The notes beneath the pieces are model-generated. The model did no database searches. It was not told the origin of the DNA and saw only the letters and a program-made list of their open reading frames with translations. Positions 19,062-29,613 of a stretch of DNA of 64,000 nucleotides are shown one piece after another. A program made the position numbers and the translations under genes. This DNA is from Rothia aeria (GTDB lineage: Bacteria > Actinomycetota > Actinomycetes > Actinomycetales > Micrococcaceae). The stretch is taken from the NCBI GenBank assembly GCA_002355935.1, contig AP017895.1, positions 992,001 to 1,056,000 on the forward strand. The letters run 5' to 3'. Position 1 is the stretch's first letter. The number at the start of each line of letters is the position of its first letter.

Positions 19062-19217
19062 ATGAAAATCCTCTCAGCTCTACGAACTGAACTTGGGCAA
19101 CTCAGTTACTCGTTTAAGGCCCGCATCTCGGCAGAATTCTGTGGAATGTTCGCTGCAGGAGCACCCCTCAGAAGCCTTGACCGACCCCAGAACTATCTGA
19201 GGGGAGCGTCGTCATGA
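19062..19217 (+). CDS. Small 51-residue frame translationally coupled to the flippase
   Basis: ATG at 19062 opens MKILSALRTELGQLSYSFKARI and runs 51 codons to a TGA that overlaps the ATG of the flippase gene (ATGA at 19214-19217). No family recognised. It begins with an amphipathic-looking basic helix and has no membrane segment. The four-base overlap is the main reason to think it is translated, perhaps as a leader or the remnant of a larger gene. No clear Shine-Dalgarno precedes it, so it may be spurious. Confidence 0.35.
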   Translation: MKILSALRTELGQLSYSFKARISAEFCGMFAAGAPLRSLDRPQNYLRGASS

Positions 19218-21028
19218 AAGAGGCTTACCATAAACTGAGAGTCTTCTTCCCCGGTAAGAAATTTAACCTACTGATCCTTAACCTGGTGGGTCTTTTTACA
19301 GTTTCTCTTTTCGAGATGCTGGGGGTAGCTGCAGTGCTGCCGATTGTGAACCTCGCTATGGGCGCCCCCATTGAGGGTTACCTGAAGCAAGTTGCAGAGC
19401 TTTTTGGTAATCCCGACCGCACCGCCCTCATTATTATCTTCGGTGTGGTGCTTGTGCTGGCGTTCATCCTTAAAGGAGCATTCTCGCTCATTATTAAACG
19501 CTGGAGCCTGGGGTTTGTCGCAACACAGCAGAGTACCACTTCGGTTAATCTACTGAACCGGTATATGCGTGAACCTTATCTTGCCCACCGTAAACGGGGA
19601 ACTGCAAATATATTAGTTTCTGTTAATGATTATGCGCATCAGGCTTACGCCGCTTTTGTTAATGGGGTCATCAATTTCATTGGTGAACTGCTCTCTATAA
19701 CAGTGCTTATGGTGATGCTTATCGCCATTATGCCCATTCCTGCGCTACTCGCTTTTTCGTACTTTGGGCTGGTCTCGTACGGTCTGCAGCATGTACTTCG
19801 CAAGAAAAACCGAGAACAAGGCGTGATTGTGGTGGAAGCAACCCGAGGCGCAGCCAGCGCTACCATTGACGCTGTCGACGGGTTTCGGGAAATTCGCATG
19901 CATAACGTCACCGACCGGTACCTGTATCGCTACCAGACCAAACGCATGGATGCGGTGAACGCTAGCATGCGCAGCACCTTTTTGCAGGACTTCCCCAAGT
20001 ACTCCCTTGAGATTATTTTCATTATCGGCATTGCCGGACTACTCGCTTTTATGAGTATCACTTCGGGTGCCCAGAGCGCCCCCTACCTTCTTCTCTTCTG
20101 CGGTGCATGTATCCGTATTCTGCCCAGCTACGTTCGAATGGTCGCATCTTTGGGTAATGTTCGGGCGGGGAGAAAGCCAGCAATGAACTTTTGCGGGAGA
20201 TCTCTGAACTGGATGAACAAGGACGTAAACTACAGATGCCACCTGCTCCTGTGGCCCCTAAGAACCCCGAGTACATTAATAAGACTATTGCGCCTGTGCG
20301 CATCCAGCTGGAGAACCTCACGTTCAGCTACCCAGACAGTGATTCGCCGGTGCTAAAAATATTAACCTGGATATCCCCATGGGCACCTCCATGGCATTCG
20401 TCGGTGGCTCCGGCTCCGGGAAAACAACCCTCATAGACTTAATCCTGGGCCTCTTCGCCCCGTCAAGCGGGCGGGTTCTGCGCAACGGTGAGCCGGTGCA
20501 GGACGATCTGCCGGGGTGGTTTCAGAGTATCGGATATGTGCCGCAGGATGTTTTATTGCGGACTCAACGGTTCTTGAGGCGGTCGCATTTGGCCTTGAAC
20601 CACACGAGATTGATGAGGAACGGGTGCGTTACTGCCTAGAGATTGCAGAGCTCACCGAAGTGGTGGAATCCCTGGACGAGGGGATTATGACCATGATCGG
20701 GCACAACGCGGTGCGACTCTCAGGAGGGCAGCGCCAGCGTTTAGGTATTGCCCGCGCCCTTTACCGCAACCCCAGTGTGCTCATTATGGACGAGGCAACC
20801 AGCGCCCTTGATAATGAGACCGAGCACAAGATCACCAAGGCGATTGAGAAGATCTCGAAAGATATTACGGTGATTATTGTGGCGCATCGCCTCTCAACTG
20901 TACGCCACGTGGACCAGCTGGTGTACCTATCGCACGGTGAGATCGTAAGCTGCGGCACCTTTACCGAGGTGCAGCAAAAGAACGAAGAATTCGCGAACCT
21001 GGTGCGGCTGGGGCAACTGCCTGAATAA
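19214..21028 (+). CDS. PglK/MsbA-type ABC exporter, probable lipid-linked glycan flippase (three apparent frameshifts)
   Basis: Half-size ABC exporter. Residues about 1-310 form the membrane domain, with hydrophobic segments around NLLILNLVGLFTVSLF, ALIIIFGVVLVLAFIL, ELLSITVLMVMLIAIM and YSLEIIFIIGIAGLLAF. The rest is the ATPase with AFVGGSGSGKTTLIDLI (Walker A), VRLSGGQRQRLGIARAL (signature), VLIMDEATSALD (Walker B) and VAHRLSTV. Breaks near 20172 and 20357 (A runs) and 20553 (T run) each need one extra base; the repaired protein has 605 residues. PglK-like proteins flip undecaprenyl-linked oligosaccharides. Its place at the head of a run of GT genes supports that role here. The substrate is inferred only. 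Confidence 0.82.
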
Positions 21029-21139
21029 TCCCAGGGAGCACCACAGGATTAGTTTAAATTACTACACACATACATATCAGTATCTACCTCTCAGCACTCC
21101 AACCGGGGCGGTGTACGCCCCAGCAGAAAGCGGGTTTTC

Positions 21140-22060
21140 GTGTCTCGCACGATGAAAGTATCAGCTGTTATTCCCCACTACGGCGACCCTGCGCCCACGC
21201 TCACCCTCATTGAGGCTTTGCGCGCCCAGCAGGGTATTGCCCCAGATGAATTGGAGATTATCGTCTCAGATGATCAGTCTCCTGTGCCTTTCCCCGATAC
21301 CAAGGGTGTGCGCGTGGTGCGCCGTGAAACTAACGGCGGGTTCGGCAGCGCCGTAAATTCTGGTGTTGCCGTGGCTACCGGGAAATGGTTGTTTATTCTC
21401 AATAGCGACCTGTCTATTACGGATACGTTCGTGGCCGATATGCTCTCACATATTGAGCACCGCACCCCGGCCCTGGCCAGCCCCCAGGTGGTGGGGCATG
21501 ACGGTAAGCAACAGTGGGTTGCCCGCAAATTCCCCACCACCGCCCATATCGCTTGGGAATGGTTCACACCGCTGGCCCGCTTTAAACCCTCCGGCTGGTG
21601 GCACAGGGGAGTGGGGCATGATGTTGCCGCCTGCACGTCTCAAAACACTGTGGAAACCGACTGGGTGATAGGTGCCGCCATGGTGGTTCCCCGCGACATT
21701 TACAACCGGGTTGGCGGCATGGATGAACGCTTCTATATGAACAGCGAAGAGGTGGATTTCCAACGCCGGCTAGCTGAGGCTGGTGTGCCTCGCCTCCTCG
21801 TACCCCAGGTTCGGGTAGAGCATGAAGGCGGAGGCTCATCGCCCTCGGCACGCCGCCGCCAGTGGCTCACCACCGCACGGTTCACCTATGCCGATAAGTG
21901 GGGGGATAAAGCCACGCTCGGACGCACTCTTAAAGCCACCAGCTACGCTAACTTTCTGGTTAACACTGTGCGGGCTGCCCGGAATAAAGAGGTGAATGCG
22001 CAACGCACACTGCGTGAAGAGCTTGCATACGTCAAACGCGGCGAAAACGGCGAGAATTAG
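21140..22060 (+). CDS. GT2-family glycosyltransferase (rhamnosyltransferase-like)
   Basis: 306 residues, frame intact. SAVIPHYGDPAPTLTLIEAL is the N-terminal strand and VSDDQSPVPF the first nucleotide-binding acid pair. ETNGGFGSAVNSGVAVATG then FILNSDLSI matches the WbbL/GT2 rhamnosyltransferase pattern, and GGMDERFYMNSEEVDFQRRL is the C-terminal ED motif. dTDP-rhamnose made by RmlABCD (37.2-40.5 kb) is a possible donor, but this is inference. The GTG at 21140 is the annotated start; a nearby ATG five codons in is the alternative. It stands between the flippase and a CgeB-like GT. Confidence 0.8.
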   Translation: MSRTMKVSAVIPHYGDPAPTLTLIEALRAQQGIAPDELEIIVSDDQSPVPFPDTKGVRVVRRETNGGFGSAVNSGVAVATGKWLFILNSDLSITDTFVADMLSHIEHRTPALASPQVVGHDGKQQWVARKFPTTAHIAWEWFTPLARFKPSGWWHRGVGHDVAACTSQNTVETDWVIGAAMVVPRDIYNRVGGMDERFYMNSEEVDFQRRLAEAGVPRLLVPQVRVEHEGGGSSPSARRRQWLTTARFTYADKWGDKATLGRTLKATSYANFLVNTVRAARNKEVNAQRTLREELAYVKRGENGEN

Positions 22061-22297
22061 AGCTTTTGCGGTACGTTTCATGAAAGAAAGTATGTAGCGA
22101 CACATCAACCATAAGGTGTGTTGTTCTGAGCTCTCTAGTACACTGTAAGTGCATAGGGCATACTGCGATGACCTAGCATTCACACATTCTTACGACTCCC
22201 CGGAGCCGTTATCTCTGCTCAAGCCACGCCAAAGAACCGGCGTACGGTCACAGACATGCTGTGTGGCCACACGCTGGATAGAACACGAATAAACCAT

Positions 22298-23296
22298 ATG
22301 ACTAACCCTAAGCTTCTGCTCCTATCACCAGCTTTCCACGGGTACTGGAAGGCTATTGAATCCTCCTTGGAAATCAGCGGTTACCAGGTGCGCACCCACA
22401 TCTATGACGCCCCTGGCGGTGTGGGCGCACGTATCCTCAACAAGCTTGCTCATGAGTTGCCTGAGCGGTTCCGCCCTGAATCTCTAGCCGCACAGGCTAC
22501 AGATAAAGCGATCGCTGTGTTTAATGATTACCGGCCTGATATTGTGCTTGTGATCAAAGGCGACAAACTGGGCAGCCGCTGGTGGCAGGTTCTGGAAGAA
22601 TCCGGGGTACGCTACGGCACATGGCTTTACGACGAGTTACGCCGTATGGAATATACCGACGACGATCTGCACCGGTTAGGTGCCTTGGCAAGTTACAGCC
22701 CGTTAGATGCTGAACATCTGCGGTCTAAAGGGTTTGACGTGCTAGATATGCCTAACGCTTACGACTCTCACTGCCAGGTGACTCCCACCCCAGAAAATGC
22801 TATTAGTTTTGTGGGGGCCCGCTACCCTGGGCGGGAACAAACCCTGCGGGAACTGTATGCTGCTGGTCTTCCCGTGCGCGCGTACGGGCGGGCCTGGTCC
22901 CGCCATCCGTGGGACATGGCCCGTACCTACCAGTTCAAAGACCCCGGTGTGCCTTCAGCTGGCGATATTGAGCGGTCTGTCGCCTACGGGGTAATGGCAT
23001 CTTCACCAGCCACCTTGAATATTCATGGGGATCAGGACGGTTTCACCATGCGTACTTTTGAAGCCCCCGGTGTGGGAGCATTACAGATTATCGACCGTCC
23101 CGACGTGTCACGCTACTATGAAGTCGGTAAAGAAGTTCTCGTATATGAGAGTGTTGAAGAGCTTATCGATATTTGCACCCGCGTTTTCCGCGACCCGCGG
23201 TGGGCGCACGCTATCCGCGAAGCCGGACACCGGCGCACCCTCGCCGAGCACACCTTCGATCAGCGCGTAAAAATTCTGGAGCAGCTATGGGCCTAA
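22298..23296 (+). CDS. CgeB-like GT-B glycosyltransferase
   Basis: About 332 residues from the ATG at 22298 (the earlier GTG/ATG at 22256 lacks support). The N-terminal half has LLLSPAFHGYWKAIESSL and DIVLVIKGDKLG. The C-terminal half has ISFVGARYPGREQTLREL and LNIHGDQDGFTMRTFEAPGV, then GALQIIDRPDVSRYY, the pattern of the CgeB/Glyco_trans_1_2 family. The stop overlaps the ATG of the next gene by ten bases, so the two are translationally coupled. The intergenic 22061-22297 holds no other gene. Confidence 0.75.
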   Translation: MTNPKLLLLSPAFHGYWKAIESSLEISGYQVRTHIYDAPGGVGARILNKLAHELPERFRPESLAAQATDKAIAVFNDYRPDIVLVIKGDKLGSRWWQVLEESGVRYGTWLYDELRRMEYTDDDLHRLGALASYSPLDAEHLRSKGFDVLDMPNAYDSHCQVTPTPENAISFVGARYPGREQTLRELYAAGLPVRAYGRAWSRHPWDMARTYQFKDPGVPSAGDIERSVAYGVMASSPATLNIHGDQDGFTMRTFEAPGVGALQIIDRPDVSRYYEVGKEVLVYESVEELIDICTRVFRDPRWAHAIREAGHRRTLAEHTFDQRVKILEQLWA

Positions 23297-24366
23297 ACTA
23301 TCCGCTAGACATTGATGCCTGGGCGGCGTGGCAAAAGAAACAGAACGCCCTGCGCTGGGCTAAAACTGAGGCTGCAGGGTTTTTCCGCAGAAACCGCGGT
23401 AATACTCAGCAGGGCCCAGCCAGCGGGCGCCTATACGTTCGAGGCTCCGTGCCGCGCGTATTGATTGTGCTCGACTCGTTCTCACCCACCAGCTGCAGCG
23501 CCCTGCTGGAGCCCCTCAAATACCTGAGCATTATCGGGCTGGCCATCTGGTGCCCGAATACTAACGGCACACCTGCCGCACTCGCCGAATACTTAACGGA
23601 TGAGTGGGAAGAGCGCAGCCTATCCGCCACCGAACTAACCAAAACCCTGCCTGGGGTGCGCATTGTGCTGTCTTTGGGACACTACCTTCAGCTGGGGCGT
23701 GCCGCCTACCAGTATGCGCATACTGTTGGTGCAGAATACTGGGTGGTTCAGCACGGGCTGCTCGTGCCTGCTGCGCCGCCCCTGCCTGTGGGATGCACCC
23801 TGCTCGCGTTTAGCGACGCAGACGCCGAATTCTGGATGTCCGGACGTCGCGATGTGCGGGCCTTCACCGTCGGTTCCCAGCTGCTCTATAACGCAAACCA
23901 GAAAAGCCTTGGTGTACCCGTCGAATCCTCTGGCGCCCCCATTTTCCTGGGGCAGATGCACGGGGCAGAGTTACCGCGCTCATCATACGTTAACGTCTCC
24001 TACAGATTCATTAAAAAACACAACGCCATCTACCGGCCGCACCCCAGCGAAACCGATAAGCTCTCAACCCTCACTCATGCGCTGTGGGAGCGCCAGGGCA
24101 TCCCCATTGACCGTTCCGGGGTGCCCCTGAACGAGCTGCCCAATCCGGTAGTATCGATCTTCTCAACCGGCGTGCTTGAAGCCGCGATTCGCGGTATTCC
24201 TGCCTGGGTGTACCACCCGAACCCGCCCGGCTGGCTCGAAGAATTCTGGAACCGTTACGGCATGGGCCGCTGGGGTGAAGACCGCACCCCCGCACCACCG
24301 CAACCTGATATTGAGCCAGCTCGCCGCATCGCCGAGCTCATTATTGAACACAGTCTGGAGGCGTAA
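23287..24366 (+). CDS. Unassigned protein, GT-B-like, next to nonulosonate genes
   Basis: 359 residues, intact, coupled at both ends (overlap with the CgeB-like gene, TAATG with the CMP-sugar synthetase). I do not recognise a named family. Features seen: a basic N-terminus, a VPRVLIVLDSFSP strand, YWVVQHGLLVPAAPPLPVGC, IYRPHPSETDKLS (HP motif) and VVSIFSTGVLEAAIRGIPAWV. A QHG loop followed by an HP motif and a late S-T-x-x-E helix resembles CDP-glycerol phosphotransferases and bacterial polysialyl/KpsS-like GT-B enzymes. Given its position directly before the CMP-nonulosonate synthetase, it is a candidate nonulosonic acid transferase. That function is inference. Confidence 0.5.
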   Translation: MGLNYPLDIDAWAAWQKKQNALRWAKTEAAGFFRRNRGNTQQGPASGRLYVRGSVPRVLIVLDSFSPTSCSALLEPLKYLSIIGLAIWCPNTNGTPAALAEYLTDEWEERSLSATELTKTLPGVRIVLSLGHYLQLGRAAYQYAHTVGAEYWVVQHGLLVPAAPPLPVGCTLLAFSDADAEFWMSGRRDVRAFTVGSQLLYNANQKSLGVPVESSGAPIFLGQMHGAELPRSSYVNVSYRFIKKHNAIYRPHPSETDKLSTLTHALWERQGIPIDRSGVPLNELPNPVVSIFSTGVLEAAIRGIPAWVYHPNPPGWLEEFWNRYGMGRWGEDRTPAPPQPDIEPARRIAELIIEHSLEA

Positions 24367-25087
24367 TGCGTATTCTGTGCGTTATTCCCGTGCGCGGCGG
24401 ATCCAAAGGCATACCGCGTAAAAACCTGCGTGAGATCGCCGGAAAACCGCTGGTCGCGTGGACTATTCTGCAGGCGCTTGCCGCCCGTGACGAGCTGGCG
24501 GGGGAGCATGAGCTTCGGGTTGTGGTATCGACTGATGACCAAGAACTCGCCGCTATCGCCCGCCAATACGGTGCCGAGGTTCCGTTTATGCGCCCCGCAC
24601 ATCTTGCTGAAGATACCACCGCCACCGAACCGGTGATCGAGCACGCCATCGACTTCTACACCGGGAGGGCTGGGCACCGGAGGCGGTCATGCTGCTGCAG
24701 GCCACCAGCCCGGTGCGTCTGCCGGGCACTCTCGCGCGGGCGGTACGTCAGTTCGTTGAGAACGGCAAAGACTCAATGGTGGGGGTGATCCCCATGGGGC
24801 CGTTCGTGTGGAGATGGTACCCGGATGCTGAACCCACCGCCGAATTTGAGGTGATGGCTCGCCCACGCAGGCAGGAGCTCACGAAAGAAACCTACCGTTA
24901 CCGGGAGAACGGCTCCATGTATATCACTAAAACCCGTGTGTATACCGAGCATCACAACCGCTTGGCGGGGTATCCTGGAGGTAGCATTGATCTGTTTATT
25001 CTCGATGAGATTGAAGGCGTCGATATTGATGCCCCCATCGATTTCTCAGTTGCCGAGCATCAGCTGGCGCAGATTCTAGAATCTTAA
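24366..25087 (+). CDS. neuA: CMP-N-acylneuraminate (nonulosonate) cytidylyltransferase, one apparent frameshift
   Basis: Activates a nonulosonic acid with CTP to give the CMP-sugar donor. The start MRILCVIPVRGGSKGIPRKN is the classic NeuA nucleotide-binding motif, and LLQATSPVR, RYRENGSMYIT and GGSIDLFILDEIEGVDID are also family hallmarks. The frame breaks near 24661; one extra C gives YTREGWAPEAVMLLQ and a 240-residue product of normal size. It is coupled to the preceding GT-like gene by TAATG and is followed by the NeuB-type synthase 61 bases on. Confidence 0.88.
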
Positions 25088-25148
25088 AATCTAGCTCACT
25101 CAACTCACTCAAACACAACACATCGCAATTTAATAGGAACTACATACC

Positions 25149-27391
25149 GTGATTATCGAACGCAATATCGCGCCCTATGTGGTCTTCGCTGAAGACCCGA
25201 TTCTGACTGCGCTTCACAAAATTTCTGCCAACGGTCAGCGCATTATCTTTCTCGTCAACGAATCCGGCATCTTGCGCGGTTCGCTCTCGGATGGGGACTT
25301 CAGACGCTGGCTGATCGCCAACCCCACCGCATCCCTAGAGACCAGCGCATTGGCGGCGGCGAATACGAACCCGCAGACCGCCCCCGCCGATAGCGACCCC
25401 GAATCTTTGCGCAGCTATTTCGCGCGCGGCATCGAGCATATTCCGCTCATTGACGAACGCGGTCATCTGGTGGCGTTAGCAATGGACGAGCAGAACGTGC
25501 TGCGTATTGGAAAGCACACCATCAGCGAGGATGCGCCCGCCTTTATCATCGCCGAGATCGGTAATAACCACCAGGGGAGCGTGGACTTCGCGAAAGAGCT
25601 GGTGGACCTCGCGGTGGAATCCGGTGCGGACGCCGTGAAATTCCAGCTGCGCGATCTGGATGCGCTCTACCGCCAGCGCGGCGGCGCCACTGCGGGCGAA
25701 GACTTGGGTGTGCAGTACACCCTGGATCTGCTCTCACGGTTCTCGCTGAGTGTTGAGCAGATGTACGAGGTATTCGACCATGTTAAGGAGCATGGTCTGG
25801 ATATTTTGTGCACTCCCTGGGATGCGCCTTCCGTGCAGGCGCTCGTCGATTACGGTATTGCTGGCATGAAGATCGCTTCCGCAGACCTGACGAACCATGA
25901 ACTGCTGCGTGATGTTGCATCGCGCGGGCTGCCCATGCTGGTATCCACCGGTATGAGCCGCGAAGAAGAAATCCTGGACTCGGTGAACCTGCTGCGCAAG
26001 GCGGGCGCATCCTACGCCCTGCTGCAATGCCAATCCACCTACCCGGCACCCTTCAAAGACGTGAATCTAGCGTATATGGACCGTCTCGCCGAGATCGGCC
26101 AATGCCTGGTTGGCTATTCCGGGCATGAACGCGGCTACCATGTGCCCGTGGCCGCTGTTGCGCGCGGTGCGAAGATTATCGAGAAGCATTTCACGACCGA
26201 TAAAACCCTGGAAGGCAACGATCACACTGTATCGCTGCTGCCCGAAGAGTTCGCGGCGATGGTGCGGCAGATTCGTGACATTGAGGAATCCATCGGCACG
26301 GCCGCGCCCCGTGAAGTTTCCACCGGTGAACTGATGAACCGCGTGAACCTGGCCAAGTCGCTGGTTGCGACCCGCAGCATTGCCAAAGGTGAGGTAATCA
26401 CCGAGGCGGATGTGACCGTCAAGTCACCCGGACGTGGCTTGCAGCCGAACTACCTGCCGCAGCTGCTTGGGCGTACCATCCAACGCGACGTTGAAGAAGG
26501 GTCGTTCTTTTTGAGGGCGATCTGAAGGACGACCTCGTAACTCGCCGCGATTTCACCTTTGAACGCCCCTGGGGTCTGCCGGTACGCTACCACGACTACA
26601 AACCTCTGATCGAAGAGGCAACACCGGATTTCCTCGAATTCCACTTCTCTTACAAAGACCTTGATATCAACATTGACGAGGTCTTTGAGAAGAAACTGCC
26701 CATGGGCTTCACGACCCACCTGCCCGACCTCTTCGCCGGGGACTTCCTGGTCGATCTGGCCTCCCGCGACCTCGAAGTCTGGGAACGCTCCATCGCCGAG
26801 GTGCAGCGCACCATCGACATTACCCGCGATTTGACCCGCTATTTCACGGTGGACGAAGAGCCCGTCATGGTTGTTACGATGGGCGGCTTCACCAAAGATA
26901 AGCACATCCCGGCGAGCGCCCGTGCCGCAAAGTACGAGCGCATCGGCGAAGCCCTGGGACGGTTGGATACCGCCGGGGTGCGCCTAGCGGCACAGACTTT
27001 GCCGCCCTACCCGTGGCTGATGGGCGGGCAGCAGTACCATAACCTCTTCCTTGATCCGCAGGATACCGCCGAATTTGCGCGCGCCTACGACAGCGCTCTC
27101 TGCCTGGACATTTCACACACCATGCTCGCATGCAACTTCCTCAAAATTCCGCTGTCGGAAGCGGTAGCACAGCTGGCGCCGCACTCCATCCACCTGCACC
27201 TGGTCGACGGTATCGGCGTAGACGGCGAAGGCGTGCAGGTAGGCGAAGGCGATGTCGATTGGGCTGCGCTGGGCAAGCAGCTGCGCGAGCTGGCGCCGAA
27301 AGCATCGTTCATCCCCGAAATCTGGCAGGGGCATATCAATAACGGCGAAGGTTTCTTCACCGCCCTAGACCGCCTCGAAAAGTGGTTGTAG
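25149..27391 (+). CDS. neuB: Multidomain nonulosonic acid synthase: CBS pair - NeuB - SAF - TIM-barrel isomerase
   Basis: Condenses PEP with an N-acyl-hexosamine to form a sialic-like acid. Residues 1-125 resemble two CBS repeats (LRGSLSDGDFRRWL, IEHIPLIDERGHLVAL). Residues 130-390 are the NeuB barrel with IIAEIGNNHQGSVDFAKEL, ADAVKFQLRD, LQCQSTYPAP and GYSGHERG. Residues 395-455 are a SAF antifreeze-like domain (VATRSIAKGEVITEADVTV). At the T run 26508-26512 one missing base breaks the frame; repaired, it continues into about 280 residues of a xylose-isomerase-like TIM barrel (FLEFHFSYKDLDI, CLDISHTMLACN, FIPEIWQG). Total 747 residues. The N-terminal CBS pair recalls the CBS-bearing PtmE of legionaminate pathways. 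The precise sugar is unknown. Confidence 0.85.
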
Positions 27392-27398
27392 GCCGGTT

Positions 27399-28488
27399 AT
27401 GAAGAAGATAAGAACAATTCGGCGCACCCAAGAGCATAACGAAATACTTGATAATAGCTTTATCACCCCGGACGGTTCCGCGAACTTGATGGGCTGCGCG
27501 GAATCGCTGCATTGTCCGTTGTGGCCTACCATTTCGGGTACCCCGCCGTGCAGAACTACCCGCGCATCGCCCCCGCCCCGTACTCTATTCCGCTCGGAGA
27601 GCTAGGGGTGCAGCTTTTCTTCATCATCTCGGGGTACGTGATTTTACTGAGCGCTATTAAAAGCGGCTCGGCCCTAAAGTTTGGTATTTCGCGTTTCGCC
27701 CGCCTGTACCCAACCTACTGGCTGGCGCTTGCGGTTGCCGCAGCTGTGTACTTTTTCTACGGCAATCCCAGCCGGAATATTACGGTAATTCAGACGCTGA
27801 TTAATGCGACGATGATACAGCGTTTTATGCTGGTTGATAATGTCGATCAGGTGTATTGGACGCTCGCTATCGAGTTGCAATTCTATCTGCTCATGGGGTT
27901 CTATCTGGCTTTGCGGCGCGGAAGAATATATCGCCGTGAGATCACGATCGGTATTTTTGTTGGACAACCCTAGGGTTGCTTATCTGCTGCGTTTTTCACC
28001 CGGAGACGGCCCTGAGCGGTGCCCCCAAAATGCTGGTGTGGGGTGTAGTTGCCGAGCACGCGGCCCTGTTTAGCCTGGGCATGGTGTTCTTTATGTACAG
28101 CCATGACCGCAAGTTTACCTGGCTCATGCCGTACTGCGCCGTGATTGCTTCTATCAATGCTTTCCTCATGCACGATAGCGCCCACGGGGTGGGAGTCGCC
28201 ATCATATGTGCGGTGTTTTTCGCCGTTATTTATGCGCGCCATGTGCCGTTTTTGGCGCGCGGACCTCTGCACGCGCTCGGCACAATATCGTATCCCCTGT
28301 ATCTGGGCCACGCGATGCTTGGCTATATGCTGATCGATATGTTCTACCCTTGGGCGGGGGCTTGGGGTTCGCGCATTGTGGCTCTCGCACTGGTCCTACT
28401 CTGGGCGTGGTGTGTACATACTACAGTCGAGACACGAGTTTCTGCCGCTTTGCGCAACGTTCTAACACGAAAGCTGATGGGCCCATGA
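27399..28488 (+). CDS. Acyltransferase family 3 (OafA-like) membrane O-acyltransferase, two apparent frameshifts
   Basis: Multi-span membrane enzyme that O-acylates surface sugars. After repair the N-terminus reads FRELDGLRGIAALSVVAYHF, the family's first-helix signature with the catalytic-type His. LGVQLFFIISGYVILLSAI and FARLYPTYWLAL follow, then DQVYWTLAIELQFYLLMG and further hydrophobic segments. Single T losses near 27475 and 27960 explain the two breaks; repaired length 363. The stop overlaps the next GT4 gene by four bases (ATGA). Directly following the nonulosonate synthase, it may acetylate that sugar. Confidence 0.8.
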
Positions 28489-29613
28489 GCGCAGCAACCT
28501 CGACCGCACTCTGGGTCGTTCCAGTCCCCAACTTCGGGGAGTGGCGCGGCACACTCTCGATATGGCGCGTGCCGGTATTCCAGGTTATGAGCTGGTGGTG
28601 CTCGCCCCTGCGGGGGTGCTCACCGAGCGGCTTAAAGAACTGGGCGTGCGCGTTATAGAAGCTGAGTTCGGTCCACATGCCGGGTTTAAACGCTCATTCA
28701 CCTCGCTACTACGCGCGATTGAGGACGAAACCCCCGCAATCGTGCACAGTCACCTTGCCTACGCGGATGTTCTTGCCGCAGCAGTGGTGAACTCGCTCAA
28801 AATACGGCGAGCATTAAACCGTTCGTTGGTCATCCCTAAACTATTCACGACAGAACACGGCATTGCTGGTGACGACTCCGTGTATCACGGCACCTCGTGG
28901 CGCTCTAAACTCATGGAGCAGGTACACCGGGTACGCTTATGGGGTACAGATACAGCAATCGCGGTCTCGGCCTCCACTGCGGAGCAAATGCGCCGCAAAT
29001 GGGGTGCCCGAACCGTCGAACTCGTATACAATGGTGTGGATATTGATGCGGTTCGCGCGCAGGTTGACGCCTACCGTGTACCCGCTGAACCGGATGCGCC
29101 ACGCATCCTATCCCTCTCGCGGCTCTCACCCGAGAAAGGGATCGACGTGCTCATTGACGCCTTCGCAAGGCTGCATGAACACTACCCGAAGGCCCGCCTA
29201 GAAATCGCCGGTGACGGTGAGCTATCCGCAGCTTTGAAGGAACAGGCACAACGCCTCAGTCTGGGGGACTCAGTCACGTTCAGCGGTTTTATAGACCCTC
29301 ATCGAGCGATGGGGCGCAGCGATATGGTGGTGCAGCTCTCCGTATGGGAGAACTGCTCTTACACTCTGCTGGACGCCAAATCTGCTGGGCTAAAAGTTGT
29401 GGCAACCGCTGTGGGAGGCAACCCCGAGGTCGTCTCTGCTAGGGAACTGGTAGAGCGCTCATCCCGAACCTGACCGAGCAGGTGTTTAACCGGATGCACG
29501 CCCTGCTCTTGGAAGGACCCAGCGAACAGTTTACCTGGCCTAATAATGCAACAATGGCACAACAGACAGCCGCCCTATACACGAACAAGCTACCGCGAGG
29601 AGGTACCCGGTGA
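28485..29613 (+). CDS. GT4-family glycosyltransferase (two apparent frameshifts)
   Basis: Retaining GT-B enzyme. The repaired N-terminus reads VVPVPNFGGVARHTLDMARAG. VHSHLAYADVLAA, LFTTEHGIAGDDSVYH, ILSLSRLSPEKGIDVLIDAF, LEIAGDGELSAAL and the late YTLLDAKSAGLKVVATAVGG are standard GT4 landmarks. Breaks near 28538 (G run) and 29452 are each one base; the repaired C-terminus ALIPNLTEQVFNRMHALLL runs to a TGA at 29611-29613, giving 376 residues. It overlaps the acyltransferase before it and the polymerase after it by four bases each. Confidence 0.8.
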
